Assembly (NCBI GenBank): GCA_024663395.1
Contig: JANFAH010000001.1
Span: 4,216,001-4,280,000 of the forward strand
Direction: 5' to 3'
Length of the DNA: 64,000 nt
Origin: Pisolithus tinctorius
Lineage: Eukaryota > Basidiomycota > Agaricomycetes > Boletales > Pisolithaceae
Part shown: positions 1 to 12,124 of the stretch, piece by piece
How the letters are laid out: every line of letters starts with the position of its first letter
How positions within the stretch are numbered: the stretch's first letter is position 1
Program-made: the position numbers and the translations under genes
Notes under the pieces: generated by a model
What the model saw: only the letters and a program-made list of their open reading frames with translations
What the model was told of the DNA's origin: nothing
Database searches by the model: none

Positions 1-509
1 TTCCATCGCAAGTCGAGAATGCTAATAGGCAGTGGTGGTCAGTGCCAAACGGTGCCGCCCCAGCGCTCTAACCCGACAACTGCCTTTCTGGGGCTGCCCC
101 TCTCCACACGTAAGCCTCATGTCGGTGTACTCCTTCCAAGCCAAAAGCCAAAGCCCGGGACAGGGGCGGCCACATCATGCACGGACCTGGACGCCTTGGG
201 CCCTGTTCCTTGCGAGCATAACCGCGTTCAACTTCGTGGAAGCACCGCACCGCTAACTCTGATAGGTGTTGCATTGACCATGTTTGCATGGCTACGATGC
301 AACCAGTGTGTGTATCTTGCCAAACCATCTATGGCAAACAAAGCACGGCGACTATCAATCTCCTACTGTCGGGACTGGAGACTTATTTGCAGACACTCGT
401 TCCTAGAGTCGGTCTCCGTGCCACAACAGTTCATCCGCGTCCCCCGCTTGGGCGATTTTGTGATCCACGAAGGTCTTAGGAGACGAGACGTTCGCTGTCC
501 TGATTGCAA

Positions 510-833
510 TCAATCGGTCCCGTTTCGTTCTATGCAACGTTCGTGACTTAACTCGCGTCCTGCCTTTGGTCTTGCTTCTTTTTTTTCACAACATGCTGTT
601 TCATTTCCTCGGCTCTCACCATTATACAGTAGAGTGCAGCAGTCTATTTCTTTGGGAACCCGATAGGGATACCTTGACAATGCAGTGTACCCGCATACCC
701 AACTGTACCCTATTCGATTACCGTCCTCATCGAGAACCACTCTGTGGATGTCCCAGACGCCCGGCAAAAAGTTTCTGTGTGATTCTCTCCATCGTGCCAT
801 GATGGAGGGCATCTCTTTATACCAGTCTCTCAT
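510..833 (-). pseudogene. Possible gene remnant or small hypothetical gene
   Basis: This is an ATG-started open frame of 107 codons on the minus strand. The first 60 residues look like real protein: they are rich in Trp and Tyr and contain a stretch reading GVWDIHRVVLDEDGNRIGY. The last 35 residues are charged and low in information, as expected after a frameshift or at a missed intron. I vaguely associate the 'DIH-VV-DEDG-RI' pattern with hypothetical proteins that are multicopy in Agaricomycetes, but I cannot name the family. The upstream sequence did not give a clear preceding exon. It could be a fragment of a repeated gene, or chance. Confidence 0.22.
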
Positions 834-1045
834 GTCATCGACCGTTCCGAGTCACTTTCTCCTCACGCACTCAGTAATAGAAGCCTTCGCGTCTGCACGT
901 GTCCATACAGCAGCTCTATGCGGTTACTTGGCATACCGCTCTTGTTGTTTCATTCTCAATAGCTTTCCATGCATGAAAAGCGGCGTTAATGTCATGCGTT
1001 GCGAGTGCAATCGTTAGGAAGGAGTCGAGGTAGCGAGCATTAAAT

Positions 1046-1073
1046 AGGTTGACTTTGATTATATAATCAACCT
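1046..1073. repeat. Short AT-rich inverted repeat
   Basis: AGGTTGA at 1046-1052 is the exact reverse complement of TCAACCT at 1067-1073. The space between them contains most of a 12-nt self-complementary core, GATTATATAATC (1057-1068). No flanking gene uses it obviously, so its role is unknown; it could be a cruciform-prone site or the tip of a decayed element. Confidence 0.5.
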
Positions 1074-2495
1074 TCCGTTGTCTTCCGTCGACTCAAACAA
1101 CTAGAATCCACCTCCAGGCTTTATTTCCCCCCGTAAGTGGTCTACTTTCGCGAACCAGGGTTTTGGTACTCAGTCCACACTTGCAAGTCTTTTGACTCGT
1201 TCAAGTAAGAAATGGCTTTCCTCGGTTTGCGCAAGTGGCCTACACCTGTGCGTAGCTGTTTAGTCCGTGTTCTGGATGACTCTCACACATGTATTTTGCC
1301 GCATGACTGAACCTTACGATCTTTTGCATATGATGCAACATAGGTTCTGAGGCCTATGGCACCCTTCATTGCTGCTTCCGGTATCACCTTCTACCTAGTG
1401 AAAACCATGCAGGATTTCGGTGTTCGATGTAAGTGCACAGTACTTCGGCTCATCCACGGTAATGAACATATTTGGCTTGACAGCGGAGACCTATGCTAAG
1501 GATCCAAAAAACCCTTATGCAGCCCAGATCGCCCGAGAAGCACATCATTAGCTATTATATTCCTTGGGCTGTGGAAGTTAGCTGACAGTGTGGGAAGTGG
1601 TGGTATGTCTTCAGTCGGTCTTTCGGAGGTCAGTCATCTTTTAACCGAGATATAGACCGCGACTGTTGGGATGGCCAACTAGTTCTCGCTTTGTCTACGT
1701 GATGTTTACTCTTAGAGGGAATCGTACAAGTGTACCCTACGCGAGAATGGCTTGTGCAGCATGAGTAAGGACAATGCGTGGATAAAGCACTCAACGACAA
1801 CGTTCTTGCTGCCCGTCTTCCCACGTTTATCCAACAGATGTACACACGGTTTGCTGCCATTATTGCTATGGAGGATTGCTTGACGTCTCATTGACAACTC
1901 CGTTTGCATGCCTGTCGGAGACGCATACTCTACAATACCAGCGTCGTCCTATCTCACACTTTCGGTCCAAGGGATCTTCCATTTCTCGTGAACCTTTGCA
2001 GCATCTAGAATCGTGTGCTCGCCAACTGTCCAGTTGGGATTACTTCACGCTCCGCCCATGTGTCTATGTCGGAGTCAAGCAATGTTTCATCTCCGAGTGC
2101 AGGAAAGACTACATATTACAGAGACCTAACATTTACAGTAACTCGCACGAAGGCTCCGCGAACCCTGCAGGGTTGGATCTTCGATCTAGCTAGGGAAAAA
2201 CCCCAAGTCTGATCAGATCGCACATGTACTTGACATTTTAGCACCGCATCGACGGGCTTCGGTACATACCAAGTTTCATATTAACACATGAGCCACATCG
2301 ACAAAGGGTCGTAATATATTGCGACCAATTGCACTGGCCTTGCTGTAACATTACGATCAGTACTACACAACTCGCCTGCTCAGATGGAAAGCCGCAAACA
2401 AAGTAGCTGGTGGCTGGGTATATGCTGGAATACAGTACGCCCAAGGTCCGTCGCACGTCAGAATCACCATTACTGCCCTCTACAAGCAAACGACA

Positions 2496-5473
2496 TCACC
2501 CCGAGTTACCCCCATCAGCGTGACTTTTACCACTGTTATGCACGCGCCGCAAACGACGTTCAGTCCCTTGATGTTGGAATTGGAGCTGCTGGGCCGAGTT
2601 CCCCGTCAAGCACGATCTCTGGTTAGTGGAAATGCCGGGCACAAAAAGTGCACCGCGGTTGAAGGAGCTACGCTCCTTCCTCCGAATGTGCGTGGGCTTG
2701 GGAAACTCCTCCGGGAGTCCTTGATTCGGTCCAGGCTCGGAGTAAAATATCTTGGGACGCCACTCTTCACGTTCATCCATAATACACGAATTCTTGAATT
2801 TCTCCACCAAAGCTTCTTTCCCCCTGACACGTGCGTATTGATTCAGCCGCTTCCAGGAAAACGGCACGGACTCACTGGTAGTTGGCGTAGCTCATCTGCA
2901 AGATCTTCTCGCTCGAGTACATGTTCCTAGGAGAGAAAAAGACGCGTCCACGGCACAAAGTAGTTTGAAAGTTTGCACTCGACAACTAAAAAAAAGTTCA
3001 CCCCTTACCATCTCTCGTTCAGTTTCTTCTTAGCAAACAACAAGAGATCCTGGACGCTTATAAAATTGACAAAGGCGTATCCAACATTGCACCCTGTGAT
3101 TACCCGTTGGTTGAGGTCAGTACTAAGTAGCTGTGCCAGAACTAGACATCACGTGCCGTTTTTGAAGTCCATCCGCAAATAGAGGAAATCTACGCGCCGG
3201 GGACAAACATTGTTAATAAATTCGAGCAACTCTTTGTCAGTCATCTTGTTCGGAATGTTTTTGATCATGACCGTTGTCCGCGTGTCAACCCCTTGCTCTA
3301 TCTTTTCGATATCGAGTTGGTTGTTTTCGGGGCAAGCGCGTGGTGACGTTGTCAACAGAGGGACAAATGTGCGGTTGATGGTAGATGGATACGAAGGAAC
3401 CGACGTTGGGGAAGATTGTTGTTGCATATACGAATAGTGCATCCCAGGAGGCGAAGGCCCAGGATAAAAAATGGAGGGATGTGGATACACAGGCCATTGT
3501 TCGGGGACGAGGTTATGTGTTGGCCAAGCAACCCAGTTGCCAGTCAGAGGGTTCCAGCACATCGGGGACCCAGCAGAGTGGGGAGTTAACGGGTGCTGTG
3601 TGTGGATGTTGCTGTGGGAGAGCGATGACATCCAAGGCGTCTGCATAGATGCATCCGAAGCAGGTGGGTCAGGCTGATTTAGCAAGCGGTGTCCATATTG
3701 TGTCTGACTGTCCAAGTGTAGGGTGCCTTGCAGGTTAGTGACATCATGGGACGAGTGTTCTATGGGGACCGGGATAAGATGTGTGCCTTCACGGCTGTCG
3801 GCACTCATTGTAGGCGGTCGACGTTGCGCAGCGTCAAATCGCCTGTATAGTTCAGGGATGGGTATGGTGGCGAAAACGATGCTAGTCGAAACACACCTGT
3901 CCGGCTGAATAGCAGTCACAGCACATACACGCTCGTGTAGAGGGCCAGGACAACGTAAATCATCGTACTTCTCCGGACGATGTGATAGTAGGTGCTCCGG
4001 TAGCAGCGAACAATGCTTATTTGATTGTGGGAAGCTGTATGAAGCGTTGATACTGGGTCGCTTGTGATTACAGCCGCGATCTGTAGAACTGTTATCACTG
4101 GGAAACGCGAAGGGAGCACCAGCCAACTGTGGTGGAGATGAGGGTGAAGTTGTTGTGGTCGTCTTCGGCTCCGCGGTGCAATCATCTGCTAAATGGACTT
4201 CTGAACCACTTGAAGGTTCTTCGCTTCTGATGGCTTGTATTCCACCATCTTGGCCGAGTAAGCTACTCCTGAGAACAGGTCGTAGCTTCATGCTGTCAAT
4301 TACTTGCCCATCTATATTCTCCAAAGCCTGCTCCGCGTCGCGGATGTCGAAGTACTCGACGACAAATAGCTGACGAACGCCAAAAAGTTAGACCACGGCA
4401 AGCAATAATTGAGAAGCGCCGATGGCAGGCTTCCTCCGAAGTCGAAGCGACGACAAAGGAGTGACACCACCCATTATTCCTTACGCAGTAGTAAGGCAGT
4501 TGCAGCCCCTGAAGACTATAACATGCCCCCACGACAGGAGAGCGTGACAACTTACTCACCCGACTGTCTTCCTCGCATTTCTGCTCCACAGGACGAAACG
4601 TTCTAATATTTCCATACCTAGAGAGAGCATCGCGGAGTTTTATTTCGCAGAAAGCGTGATTCCGACTGGTAAAAGAGGCTGAAGGCTCGTTCTCGCGCCC
4701 GGCTAACGCGTCACTGACCAACACGTAGAATGTGCCCTCTGTACGTGTCACAATTCCTGGAACCGGCGCTCCAAGAAGCTTGAAAGATAAATTCTATGTC
4801 CTGTAGACGCAGCAACCTTTGAAACATACCAGACGGAGATGACTCGGGTCAACAAACAGGTAAGTCAGACCCTCTTGCCAGGACCTTCCGAGTGGGTTCT
4901 CAGACGGTGCCTTCACCTTCCCACAGACCTCTACTTGAGAGCTTAATCCATTTCCAGCGGCTAAGCGATTGACTTTATCGGCGTCGCGAACATCATAAAA
5001 CGCGACTACAACAAGATGTCTATCGCGGAAGCGGAAGTCCACAGTTTGAATCCCCGTGTTTGCGGTGGAAGGGACTTGTGCCTGTTGGCTGGCAGGCGGA
5101 GCCGAGTAGGGATCGCTCTTAGAAGCAGTCAGACCGCAGAGATATTGAGTGATTACGTCTTCGGGCAATTCGCTCGGAACATTTCCGATCTATCGAAACA
5201 AGATTAGTATAAGGAGAATGTAATCTTCGGTCGACTTGCAATTAGAATTCGGCTTTGTTGCACATTTCCGAAGGTCATAACGGAAGTGGATTGATCTTGA
5301 GTGGATGTAGTTAAATTGGTAGATTCTGGGTTAGTACTTTCGCTCTTGAGGGAGGATGACGGAGTCAGTGGCGGGGTCAAGTAGTGCTGAGTGTTGCTGG
5401 GTTTCCGAGGACGGTCGCCCCTGAGCATTGTCTTCGGTTTGGAATCAGTAGAAGCGAAGGAGAGATGGGACAT
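2496..5473 (-). CDS. mei2: Mei2-like RNA-binding protein
   Basis: This is a multi-exon gene for a Mei2-type protein. In the family, the C-terminal RRM binds RNA and drives meiosis in fission yeast; related proteins occur in plants and basidiomycetes. The start ATG is at 5473. An RRM-like segment ('VVVAFYDVRDADKV') lies in the exon near 4794-5168. A second one ('VVEYFDIRDAEQALENIDG') spans the splice near 4370. The diagnostic C-terminal Mei2 RRM begins with 'TTVMIKNIPNKMTDKELLE' near 3240. It continues across introns as 'CNVGYAFVNFI' (about 3080-3110), 'NMYSSEKILQMSYANYQ' (about 2880-2930) and 'GKEALVEKFKNSCIMDERE' (below 2830). The N-terminus and linkers are Ser/Thr/Pro-rich. The 3' end after 'PKPTH' is my reading of one open frame to a stop at 2496, and a further intron is possible. 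The family call is strong; meiotic function is inference. Confidence 0.88.
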
Positions 5474-6495
5474 AGATTTGTGGGGATTTGGCCGAGAGTG
5501 TGTCGCCGAAGGAACTGGTGGGATCTTTCCCCCGCTTTAAGGCAGTGAAGGTGAATATATGCGGCAATAAGTGGAATAATATCACGCATACCGTAGGTTA
5601 GGGAGGGACGGGGAAGGTTGCAGTCGCGGGGGACGGGGGAATTTCTCCTTGAGGGCGTGTTGCGAAGCGGACATGATGGGAGGGAAAAAAGACGATGAGG
5701 TGATGTTCACGGATGATACTTATATGATGGCAGGACGAGAAATAGATAGAAAAGGAAGATCACAAGATTGATTAACTGGGCACAGAAAATTAATATAACC
5801 ACGCAATTCGACGTAGAGAGAAGCAGGGTTGGCAAACCAGGGGTTTAAAACATCCCGGATACTCACGCGTTGCCACAACGGGAAGAGGGACCTGGGATCC
5901 GTGGGGACCTTCGAAGGGGGGAGACGAACGGGGACACAAGGGAACGGGAACGTTGGCGGTGATTACAAGAAAGGGAGTGACTGTCTCGTTGCAGTGCCAG
6001 ATCGGATCAGGGGGATAAGGGCGACACGATGTACCTGTGCACGGCAAGAACCAGTCCAATACGGAAACAATACGTAGGAGGAGCTGAGCGCTGAAGCGCT
6101 GAGCCAGAGAAACGAACCTTTAGTCAACAGGTTTGATCTTAGTGGCAGTCAATAGGCCGTTTCACTACCGGCAGTGAAACCCGTTCTTGAAGAACATGTC
6201 GACCGCACAAACGATGATAATTAGTAGGATCAAGAACCGACAGAGCTCATCGGGACCGTTCTGCGTGAGCTTTGGACAAGTAAAACGGATATGTGCCTGC
6301 CAAGGGTCAAAGCAATCAACTGAGCGTTCCAAAATGTCCCAGCTGGCCTGTTACCCCTTCCCACTGCCGTCTGCGCGGAGGAGGGGAACGTCGGGCCACC
6401 TGTACCTATTCTGGCAATCGAAGCGATTACGCTTCTTATGGAAATAGCCAATTGCAGTTCTTCACCTCGACTCGAGTACCTCGACGAACAAAAAC
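5474..6495. other. Intergenic region between divergent genes
   Basis: About 1 kb separates the divergent starts of the Mei2-like gene and the bS6m gene, so it should hold both promoters. I found no convincing exon in it. The 5580-5960 part is purine-rich on the + strand (many GGGA/GGAAG runs). A compact hairpin lies at 6159-6180. Confidence 0.55.
6159..6180. repeat. Perfect 8-bp stem hairpin
   Basis: GTTTCACT (6159-6166) is the exact reverse complement of AGTGAAAC (6173-6180), with a 6-nt loop ACCGGC. It lies about 315 bp upstream of the bS6m start. It may be a palindromic regulatory site or chance; no factor was recognised. Confidence 0.5.
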
Positions 6496-7019
6496 ATGCC
6501 ATTCTATCAAATGTTATGTATAGCCAGTCACTTCCGAGAATATGTGAGTGCTCTTGCCAGAGCTTGGTCAGTGTTGCAATGCTTAGCACTCCGTGGCTGG
6601 CAGAAACACATCAAGGAGCTCGTTACCATGTCCGCAAAACATATAATGGACCAAGGTGGTGTGGTGCGGAATATCGAGTACTGGGGGACTCAGACACTTC
6701 CGCAACCCATGCGGAGGCATAGACAGGTATATACCATCGGAGAGTGAGTAATTTCCTCAATTCGAAGCATTTGTCTCGCGTTCCGTTCCCTGATTGTGTA
6801 CGCAGTTACTGGACGATGTACTTCGACACTTCACCTCACGGACTCAGATCATTGACTGGCGTAATTCGACGGGATCCTCGCGTGATACGGTGGACGATGC
6901 TCAAACAAGGGGACAAAGTTGGAGACGTGGTGCTTCCACGGGAAAAGACTGTAACGCGCACTGACTACCTCAACCCGCCGAGGGATGGCTCCACCTCGTG
7001 GTCCGAACTTGACTTCTGA
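6496..7019 (+). CDS. MRP17: Mitochondrial small-subunit ribosomal protein bS6m
   Basis: Three exons, 6496-6543, 6604-6743 and 6806-7019, join in frame to 133 codons. The introns are GTGAGT...CAG in both cases. The product opens with MPFYQMLCIASHFREY followed by 'KHIKELVTMSAKHIMDQGG', the ferredoxin-like fold start of bacterial S6. It ends with the basic 'HGLRSLTGVIRRDPRVIRW' segment. Length agrees with yeast Mrp17 (about 130 aa). There is no long presequence, which is usual for fungal bS6m. It acts in the mitochondrial 37S subunit, where bacterial S6 pairs with S18. Residues after 'VGDVV' are a charged tail of no known function. Promoter shared with the Mei2-like gene is possible. Confidence 0.9.
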
Positions 7020-7121
7020 AGGTCGCCTTATCAATATATACTAGCATCGGTACCTTTGGTGCTCTTAGACTCGTCGCGTTCTCTATCGGTGCTAGTCAAC
7101 TTTGTTTTAACTCTGTTAATG

Positions 7122-8199
7122 TTATCCAGCCGACGTTCCTTTATCACCATTCTGGCTTTTTACCCAATCTACCACTGCCGATAAACTGGGCACCACGTTG
7201 ACGTGTCGTAAATCCTCTCCTACTTCCTTGTGTTCGCCATCACCATCAGGGCCGGGTCGCCTTAGTAGCATAGCATGCATGCCTGCTGCTTGCGCACCGC
7301 AATAATCACTTCCACGAGTGAGTAACGTGCGATTCAACAGAGGTCAAAGAATTACCTATCTAGTTCATCGCCAACGTGCAGGCTCTCGTCTGCACGGATG
7401 GTTCCTTGTAGCGAAAAATCATTTCGTGCCATCCTGAATATTTCTAAATCGGGTTTTTCGATGCCCACTTCCTCGCTCAGAAGCAACGGTTGCAGAAGTG
7501 ATGATACTTCAAGGTCATTCAGCACAAGCCCTGTCAACAGTTACAAAGTCTAGACAACTCTCGCTCGTGGGTGTGAGTATCCACGTACGCATGCGTGTAT
7601 CCGCGTTGCTGACTAGGGCCGTGCAGACGTTCATCTTACGTAGCTGCCACACTGTACATGACGCATGAACGTATGAGCGGTGATCAGTCACGCCTGAGTC
7701 CACATCAGCAGGGAAGTCTTGACATACGCACTGGAAGGGCGTCGTCAAAAAGCCTATATCCCTCCCTTGAGCTAAACCTCTTCATCAATATGGAGACCAT
7801 CTGCCCGAGAGATGCATCTACAACTGAAGATCCGGCTGTCAGGGCAACGTGCATCTCGCCTAGATCGTTACAATATTTTTGAAACGCCTTTGTACTTGCC
7901 TTGTGGGTGAGCCCCTGCCCCAATGGCTGTACCCCTGATAACTTCCGTCCACCAACCTAGGACACCTGCTTCCCCCCTGTAGGCTGGTTTTTCCTTTTGG
8001 ATCTGTTTCAGGGCTGCGCGGATGAGAGAGAGAAATTTCTCGAGGGCGGTGACTCACTGGACTTGAAAGAGTGTCTGATGCGGTTTGGGTCGAGTACACC
8101 TAAAAAGGGGGTAAAAACCTCAGAGTATTGGACGTAGATGGGACGTCTGGGCTTGAGTAGAGTGTGGAGCGCATCAAAAGTGACGAGTTTGATGACCAT
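7122..8199 (-). CDS. HAD-superfamily hydrolase, HDHD3-like
   Basis: The ATG is at 8199 and the stop at 7122, with several short introns. The N-terminus 'MVIKLVTFDALHTLLKPR' holds HAD motif I, with Asp in 'TFDALHTL' as expected nucleophile. The usual second Asp two residues on is Leu here; vertebrate HDHD3 also lacks it as I remember. Later exons give 'CTALVSNADTRM' (motif II-like Ser), 'SEEVGIEKPDLEIF' (motif III Lys in GxxKPD) and, across the last intron, 'HVGDELDSDYCGAQAAGM' (motif IV acidic pair). This is a full set apart from the second Asp of motif I, so a phosphatase fold is near certain but substrate and activity are unknown. The C-terminal 'HVNVVPSLSAVVDWV' is the normal family ending. 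Confidence 0.85.
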
Positions 8200-8495
8200 A
8201 AGGCAACGTTAGAAATAGTTGATGAGTGCGGTTTCAAGTGCTGCGTCATCTACTGCAACCGGCACTCTCAGGCCAGTGAACAACCCTAGGAGCCTCTGCA
8301 AAGTTACCCCCTTTCCAGCGACACGAACTAGACAACGAACGAACTCTGGGGTTTATAAGTTGGGGGCCTGTGAGTTGGCGCCTACCAATATATTACCTCG
8401 CGGCGTGCCAGCCGGTCACGTTCCAAAGGCAACACGCCCCAACGGTGAACGTCTGAGCGACGTTTTCTCCCCTTTCCCATTGCTCTTCTGACGCT
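8200..8495. promoter_or_regulatory. Divergent intergenic promoter region
   Basis: A gap of 296 bp lies between the start codons of the HAD hydrolase (minus) and the RING-H2 gene (plus), so both promoters must lie here or in leaders. No exon and no recognisable binding site was seen; a pyrimidine-rich tract (TTTTCTCCCCTTTCCC) sits just before the RING gene start. Confidence 0.5.
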
Positions 8496-10480
8496 ATGTC
8501 TGACGCGCCCGCCATCGATGCACAATCGTTGAGGAGAACACAGTCCACTGGCGACATCCCCACGCGGGAGCCCACCCAGTCCTCCCGGGCGCGGGGATCA
8601 GCCTCGAATAGCCGCCCAGGCCGCAGTGTTCCTCGGTCAACTTCCTCGTCCATTCCGAATACTGCCCCTTCCCCAAAGTATTTCGGGTTCGATAGTGAGA
8701 TTGTGAACACCTGCTGACCTACTGTGTGTGCAGTGCGGCTACTCCTTGGCTCAGGCAAGCTGGTCAACCGTCATCTCAAGAGTCAGGCACACAACAACCC
8801 GACAATTCTCCTGAGCTCTCTCTCTATGAAAGAATCAAGCGCTTCTTCGGGTTGGGGTCCAACGCTTCTAGAACGCGGAAGGCCCTTGTGTCGCTTGTTC
8901 TCACTCTTTCTTATTCGTTTCTGCAGGTCCGTGTGGTCTGACGTGTGCAGCATATCATTGATGTCCAGATCGTTAGGTTGTCGCAATCATAACAGTCCTG
9001 AGTATGGCCTCGGTTACGCCCAGTCCTCAAAACCACTCCGTCAACCAAATCGATGTCTGTGGGCGAGCATTGGTCGCTTGGAACTCCATCTGGATAGTGC
9101 GACTGATCTTGGCGTCTGGACTGTCATACTGGCATTTCCTGCGGATACGAACAACGTAGGTTAGTCGAAACGTTTGAAACCACCTCTGATTGGCAATCGA
9201 CAGTGACAACACACGTCGGGGGGATTCTGAGTTGACCACTCGACCTGGCACAGGCCAGGTTTCCCGTAACGAAGACGCGAATCAACGTAACAGAGAGGGA
9301 ATATCAAGGAGTTCACCAGGTCCAGCTCTCCCCTCTAGTTCGGAATCTACAGAGCCTACTCTGCCCTATAATCATATCTACGCTCGGTATGTCATTTCCA
9401 CCAACATGTGGTGCAATTGACTGTATTACCGTTCACAGTTTGTCCCTCTTCGCATCTATGCTTAGCTTGGCTTGGTTCCTTACCGCACACATTTTGGAAT
9501 ATACGACCATTCAGACTTGCCGTCTTTCTGCTCCCCTGGTGTGGTGGCTTACATTCGCGATCCTTTGTACCATGTATTTCATTGTCCTGGAAGTTGTTCT
9601 ATTCGGGTTTCTCGTGTTTATGGTTCTGCCACTCATTATGGTGCGCATCTGCTCCTTTCTGTTGAGGGATCATACTAATCTCTTGCAGCTCCTTTACAGC
9701 GTCATCCTACTATGTCTTGGGCGTCATCCGCTCCAAAATCCACACTACATTAAACCTGAAATTGGAAAGTTGCCCAAATCCGTTGTGGATCGGATTCCTC
9801 TTGTGATATACATCCCCCCTCCACCCGACGATGCAACACAACCTATATCCCTACCAAAGCCAGTTCACACTTACCCGCCGAAACCGCCCACTGCTCTAAG
9901 AAGAAAGAGGTTTGCATTCCTTCCCAGGCGCCGCCAAAAAGAGGGTGCGATTGAAAGCCGGGTAGAAGATAGAAGGGCAACGGCCCCGAGGCCTGCTGAC
10001 GCTACGGAAGAAGAGACGTGGGAGGATACGTGGGAGCAGTGTCAGTATCCGTTTGTCAGACTGGATGGGAACCGTGCTGCTTGCGCCATTTGCTTGATGG
10101 ATTTCGAAGAACCGAGGAGGCAGTCTGCGGTGGGGGGCGGGGATCCACAAAGGAAAGGTCAACCAGATGCTGCGGTGGTGCAACCACAGGGACGGGAAGA
10201 GGAAATTCCGGTTGAACGTATCACAGAAGAAGAACGAGATGGAATACCTCGGCTCCAATTTGCCGGTGAAGGACCTCAACCGCTACGATTACTTGCTTGT
10301 GGTCATGTTTTCCACGTGGGTATTCCCTGATTATTCTTGTATTTGATATCAACCCTTGAGTAGAAAACGTGCATTGATCCGTGGCTCATCGACGTCTCTG
10401 GGCGTTGTCCAGTTTGCCAGCGCCCTGTCGAGATCGATGATGTGGATCCTAAGAAGGCGAAGCGAAACAGACGAAGTTGA
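8496..10480 (+). CDS. Multi-pass membrane RING-H2 E3 ubiquitin ligase
   Basis: The ATG at 8496 starts a Ser/Pro/Arg-rich cytosolic stretch. Hydrophobic segments follow across several introns: 'ALVSLVLTLSYSFLQ' near 8890, 'SIWIVRLILASGLSYW' near 9090, and 'SLFASMLSLAWFLTAHIL' to 'VLFGFLVFMVLPLIM' at 9430-9640, so four to six membrane spans. The C-terminus has a RING-H2 finger: CAIC at 10082-10093, then 'CGHVFH' at 10298-10315, an intron 10316-10363, then 'KTCIDPWL' and 'CPVC'. All eight zinc ligands are present (C3-H2-C3). The loop between ligands 2 and 3 is 68 residues, beyond the usual 9-39. Product: transfer of ubiquitin from E2 to a membrane or lumenal-side client; client unknown. Exact introns at 8700-9400 are tentative. 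Confidence 0.82.
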
Positions 10481-11283
10481 ACATCTTGGCTTTGGAAACG
10501 CGAAAAAGGCTGCAAGGTACGACGCTGAGAGCAAAATACTAATGTAGACATTTGTGGCGCTGGAGGACCTCTCATCGCATGTCATGTATTTTTACGCTCG
10601 CACATACATTCGTCATCCGCCCATATCTGTCTGACATAGAAGTCCGCAAGCTGTATCAGCTATGGGAGCAGGTGGCAACAGTTTGCAGCATTTCCCCAAG
10701 CAAACCCAGAGCTGAGCAACCGTACCAGCGTGCCATAGTAAACAAGCAGTGCACACATCCCACGACCCGTAAGCTCAAATCTGCGGCGTCCAACCTTGCA
10801 AAAACCAGTGTCCGACATTCCCCTCATTACGTGCTTTACAGAACTGGAAATGAAAGTTCGATCGCTAGGAGGCACCTCCCGCAAATGGTTGGATTGTGAC
10901 GTAATAGGTAGGCGTCTCGACCCACCGAGTTTGGTTATCACTGACGCGGCACGGCGGAGGCCGTGCGGATCGATGGCTCCGGGCGGCTGTGATTTAAGCG
11001 TTGCTGCAGAATCCTATGCAACGAGCTCGTCCGACCGTTGGCTGGGCTATTCATTGGACAAGCCTACATCCTCCTTCCGAGGGAGAAGTTTTCATGGCTC
11101 GGTAATTTGCGTGCGAACATTCTCGGACCTCTGTTGTGGATGGCACGCACTGGCGTCGTACGCAGAACGCTCGTGCCACGTTCCGCCACTACCACCCTTC
11201 TTCCGAGCTTCCGCTAGTATGGGCTACTTAACCGCTCGGGAATCCTCTTCTCCGTTTGTCTCCACACGCAGTTCTCTAACGCC
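10481..11283. other. Intergenic region, no gene recognised
   Basis: About 800 bp follow the RING-H2 stop codon. Open frames here (for example 10796-11287, plus strand) lack a good ATG, motifs or splice continuation. The second half is presumably the promoter of the gene starting at 11284. Confidence 0.45.
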
Positions 11284-12124
11284 ATGAGTTTCATCGCCTC
11301 GATCAGGGCGGTCTTCACGCGCATATTTACTGCCTTGGCCAACTTCGTGAAGATATGCCTCAAGCCTTTTGTTCAAGCTCGGTCTTTAAGCAGAGAAATC
11401 GGAGGTCTGCATGACGGTACTTTTGAGGCATGCATCCACCATTTCTTCTAGGCTGCGGATTTCATTCACAATGAGCACTTAGTTTGCCTCGTCTGGGCCA
11501 CGGCCCCAGGAGGACAGATTTGATAATAGAGCTTCGCAATTGCAATATCAGTGGGAATCCGTGATGCCTAAGGCTGTCTGTATCTCGGGATGTGATTGTG
11601 AATTCTGTCGCTTGCGACCCGTGAACGTGCGTATTGGTTCATACTGTTTTGCCTCTACTACGATTTTCTAATGAACTTCTTAGGTTGCTGGAAACAAGGG
11701 TGCTCACACCGTCTACATTCCAACAGACCACTCTCCAAGGCCTCCGCAGCATTACAGATTACCCTCTCTTCGTTGTGTCATGGACACTCTTTATCCCCCC
11801 TCTCTCCTGACTGTTCCTACTGTCCTACCCAAATTTGCTACCTACATCCCCGAAGATCCCTTACACTTCCCTGCCGCTTGCGAGAATAGATGCCCTGCAC
11901 CTTCCCATGTTTCAGGTGGCTCGCTAGGAGATGTGTACCCACTTCGCAGTGGCGGCCGCGGTCCGACAGTATGGGCCGAATTAGGGGATGGAGACAGCAC
12001 TGACCACAGCTTTCCGCCCCCTCCCTATTCACGCTTTGACGCCGAGCGCCCTCGTTGTTACGAGGTGCCAGACACCTTATCGCGTTATCCACATATTTCC
12101 ATTCTTAATTCTCTGGCGTCCTGA
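11284..12124 (+). CDS. Hypothetical protein
   Basis: I do not recognise this protein. The model starts at ATG 11284 ('MSFIASIRAVFTRIFTALAN', a possible membrane segment or amphipathic helix). It passes through one or two short exons near 11450-11520, then joins 'EDRFDNRASQLQYQWESV', 'CISGCDCEFCRLRPVN' and, after an intron with donor GTGCGT (about 11627) and acceptor TTCTTAG, 'VAGNKGAHTVYIPTDHS'. It ends with a Pro-rich tail at 12124. Continuity of frame over two plausible splice sites is the support. The junction of the first exon to the second is not resolved, and the phase fits only if a weak GTTCAAG donor is used. A C-x-C-x2-C cluster stands out. Function unknown. Confidence 0.45.

Larger units (their letters stand above)
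1..2495. other. Gene-poor stretch, no convincing gene
   Basis: I read both strands and found only short open frames without recognisable motifs or consistent splice-linked continuation. The best two are on the minus strand: 510-833 (treated separately) and 1712-1909. The latter starts with ATG and could be a decayed exon, but no partner exon or family was recognised. An inverted repeat lies at 1046-1073. The region may be intergenic, decayed mobile DNA, or hold lineage-specific genes I cannot see. Confidence 0.5.

Noticed and set aside
10796..11287. 163-codon plus-strand frame after the RING-H2 gene
   Set aside because: It begins at a non-ATG codon, has no motif, and overlaps the likely promoter of the gene at 11284.
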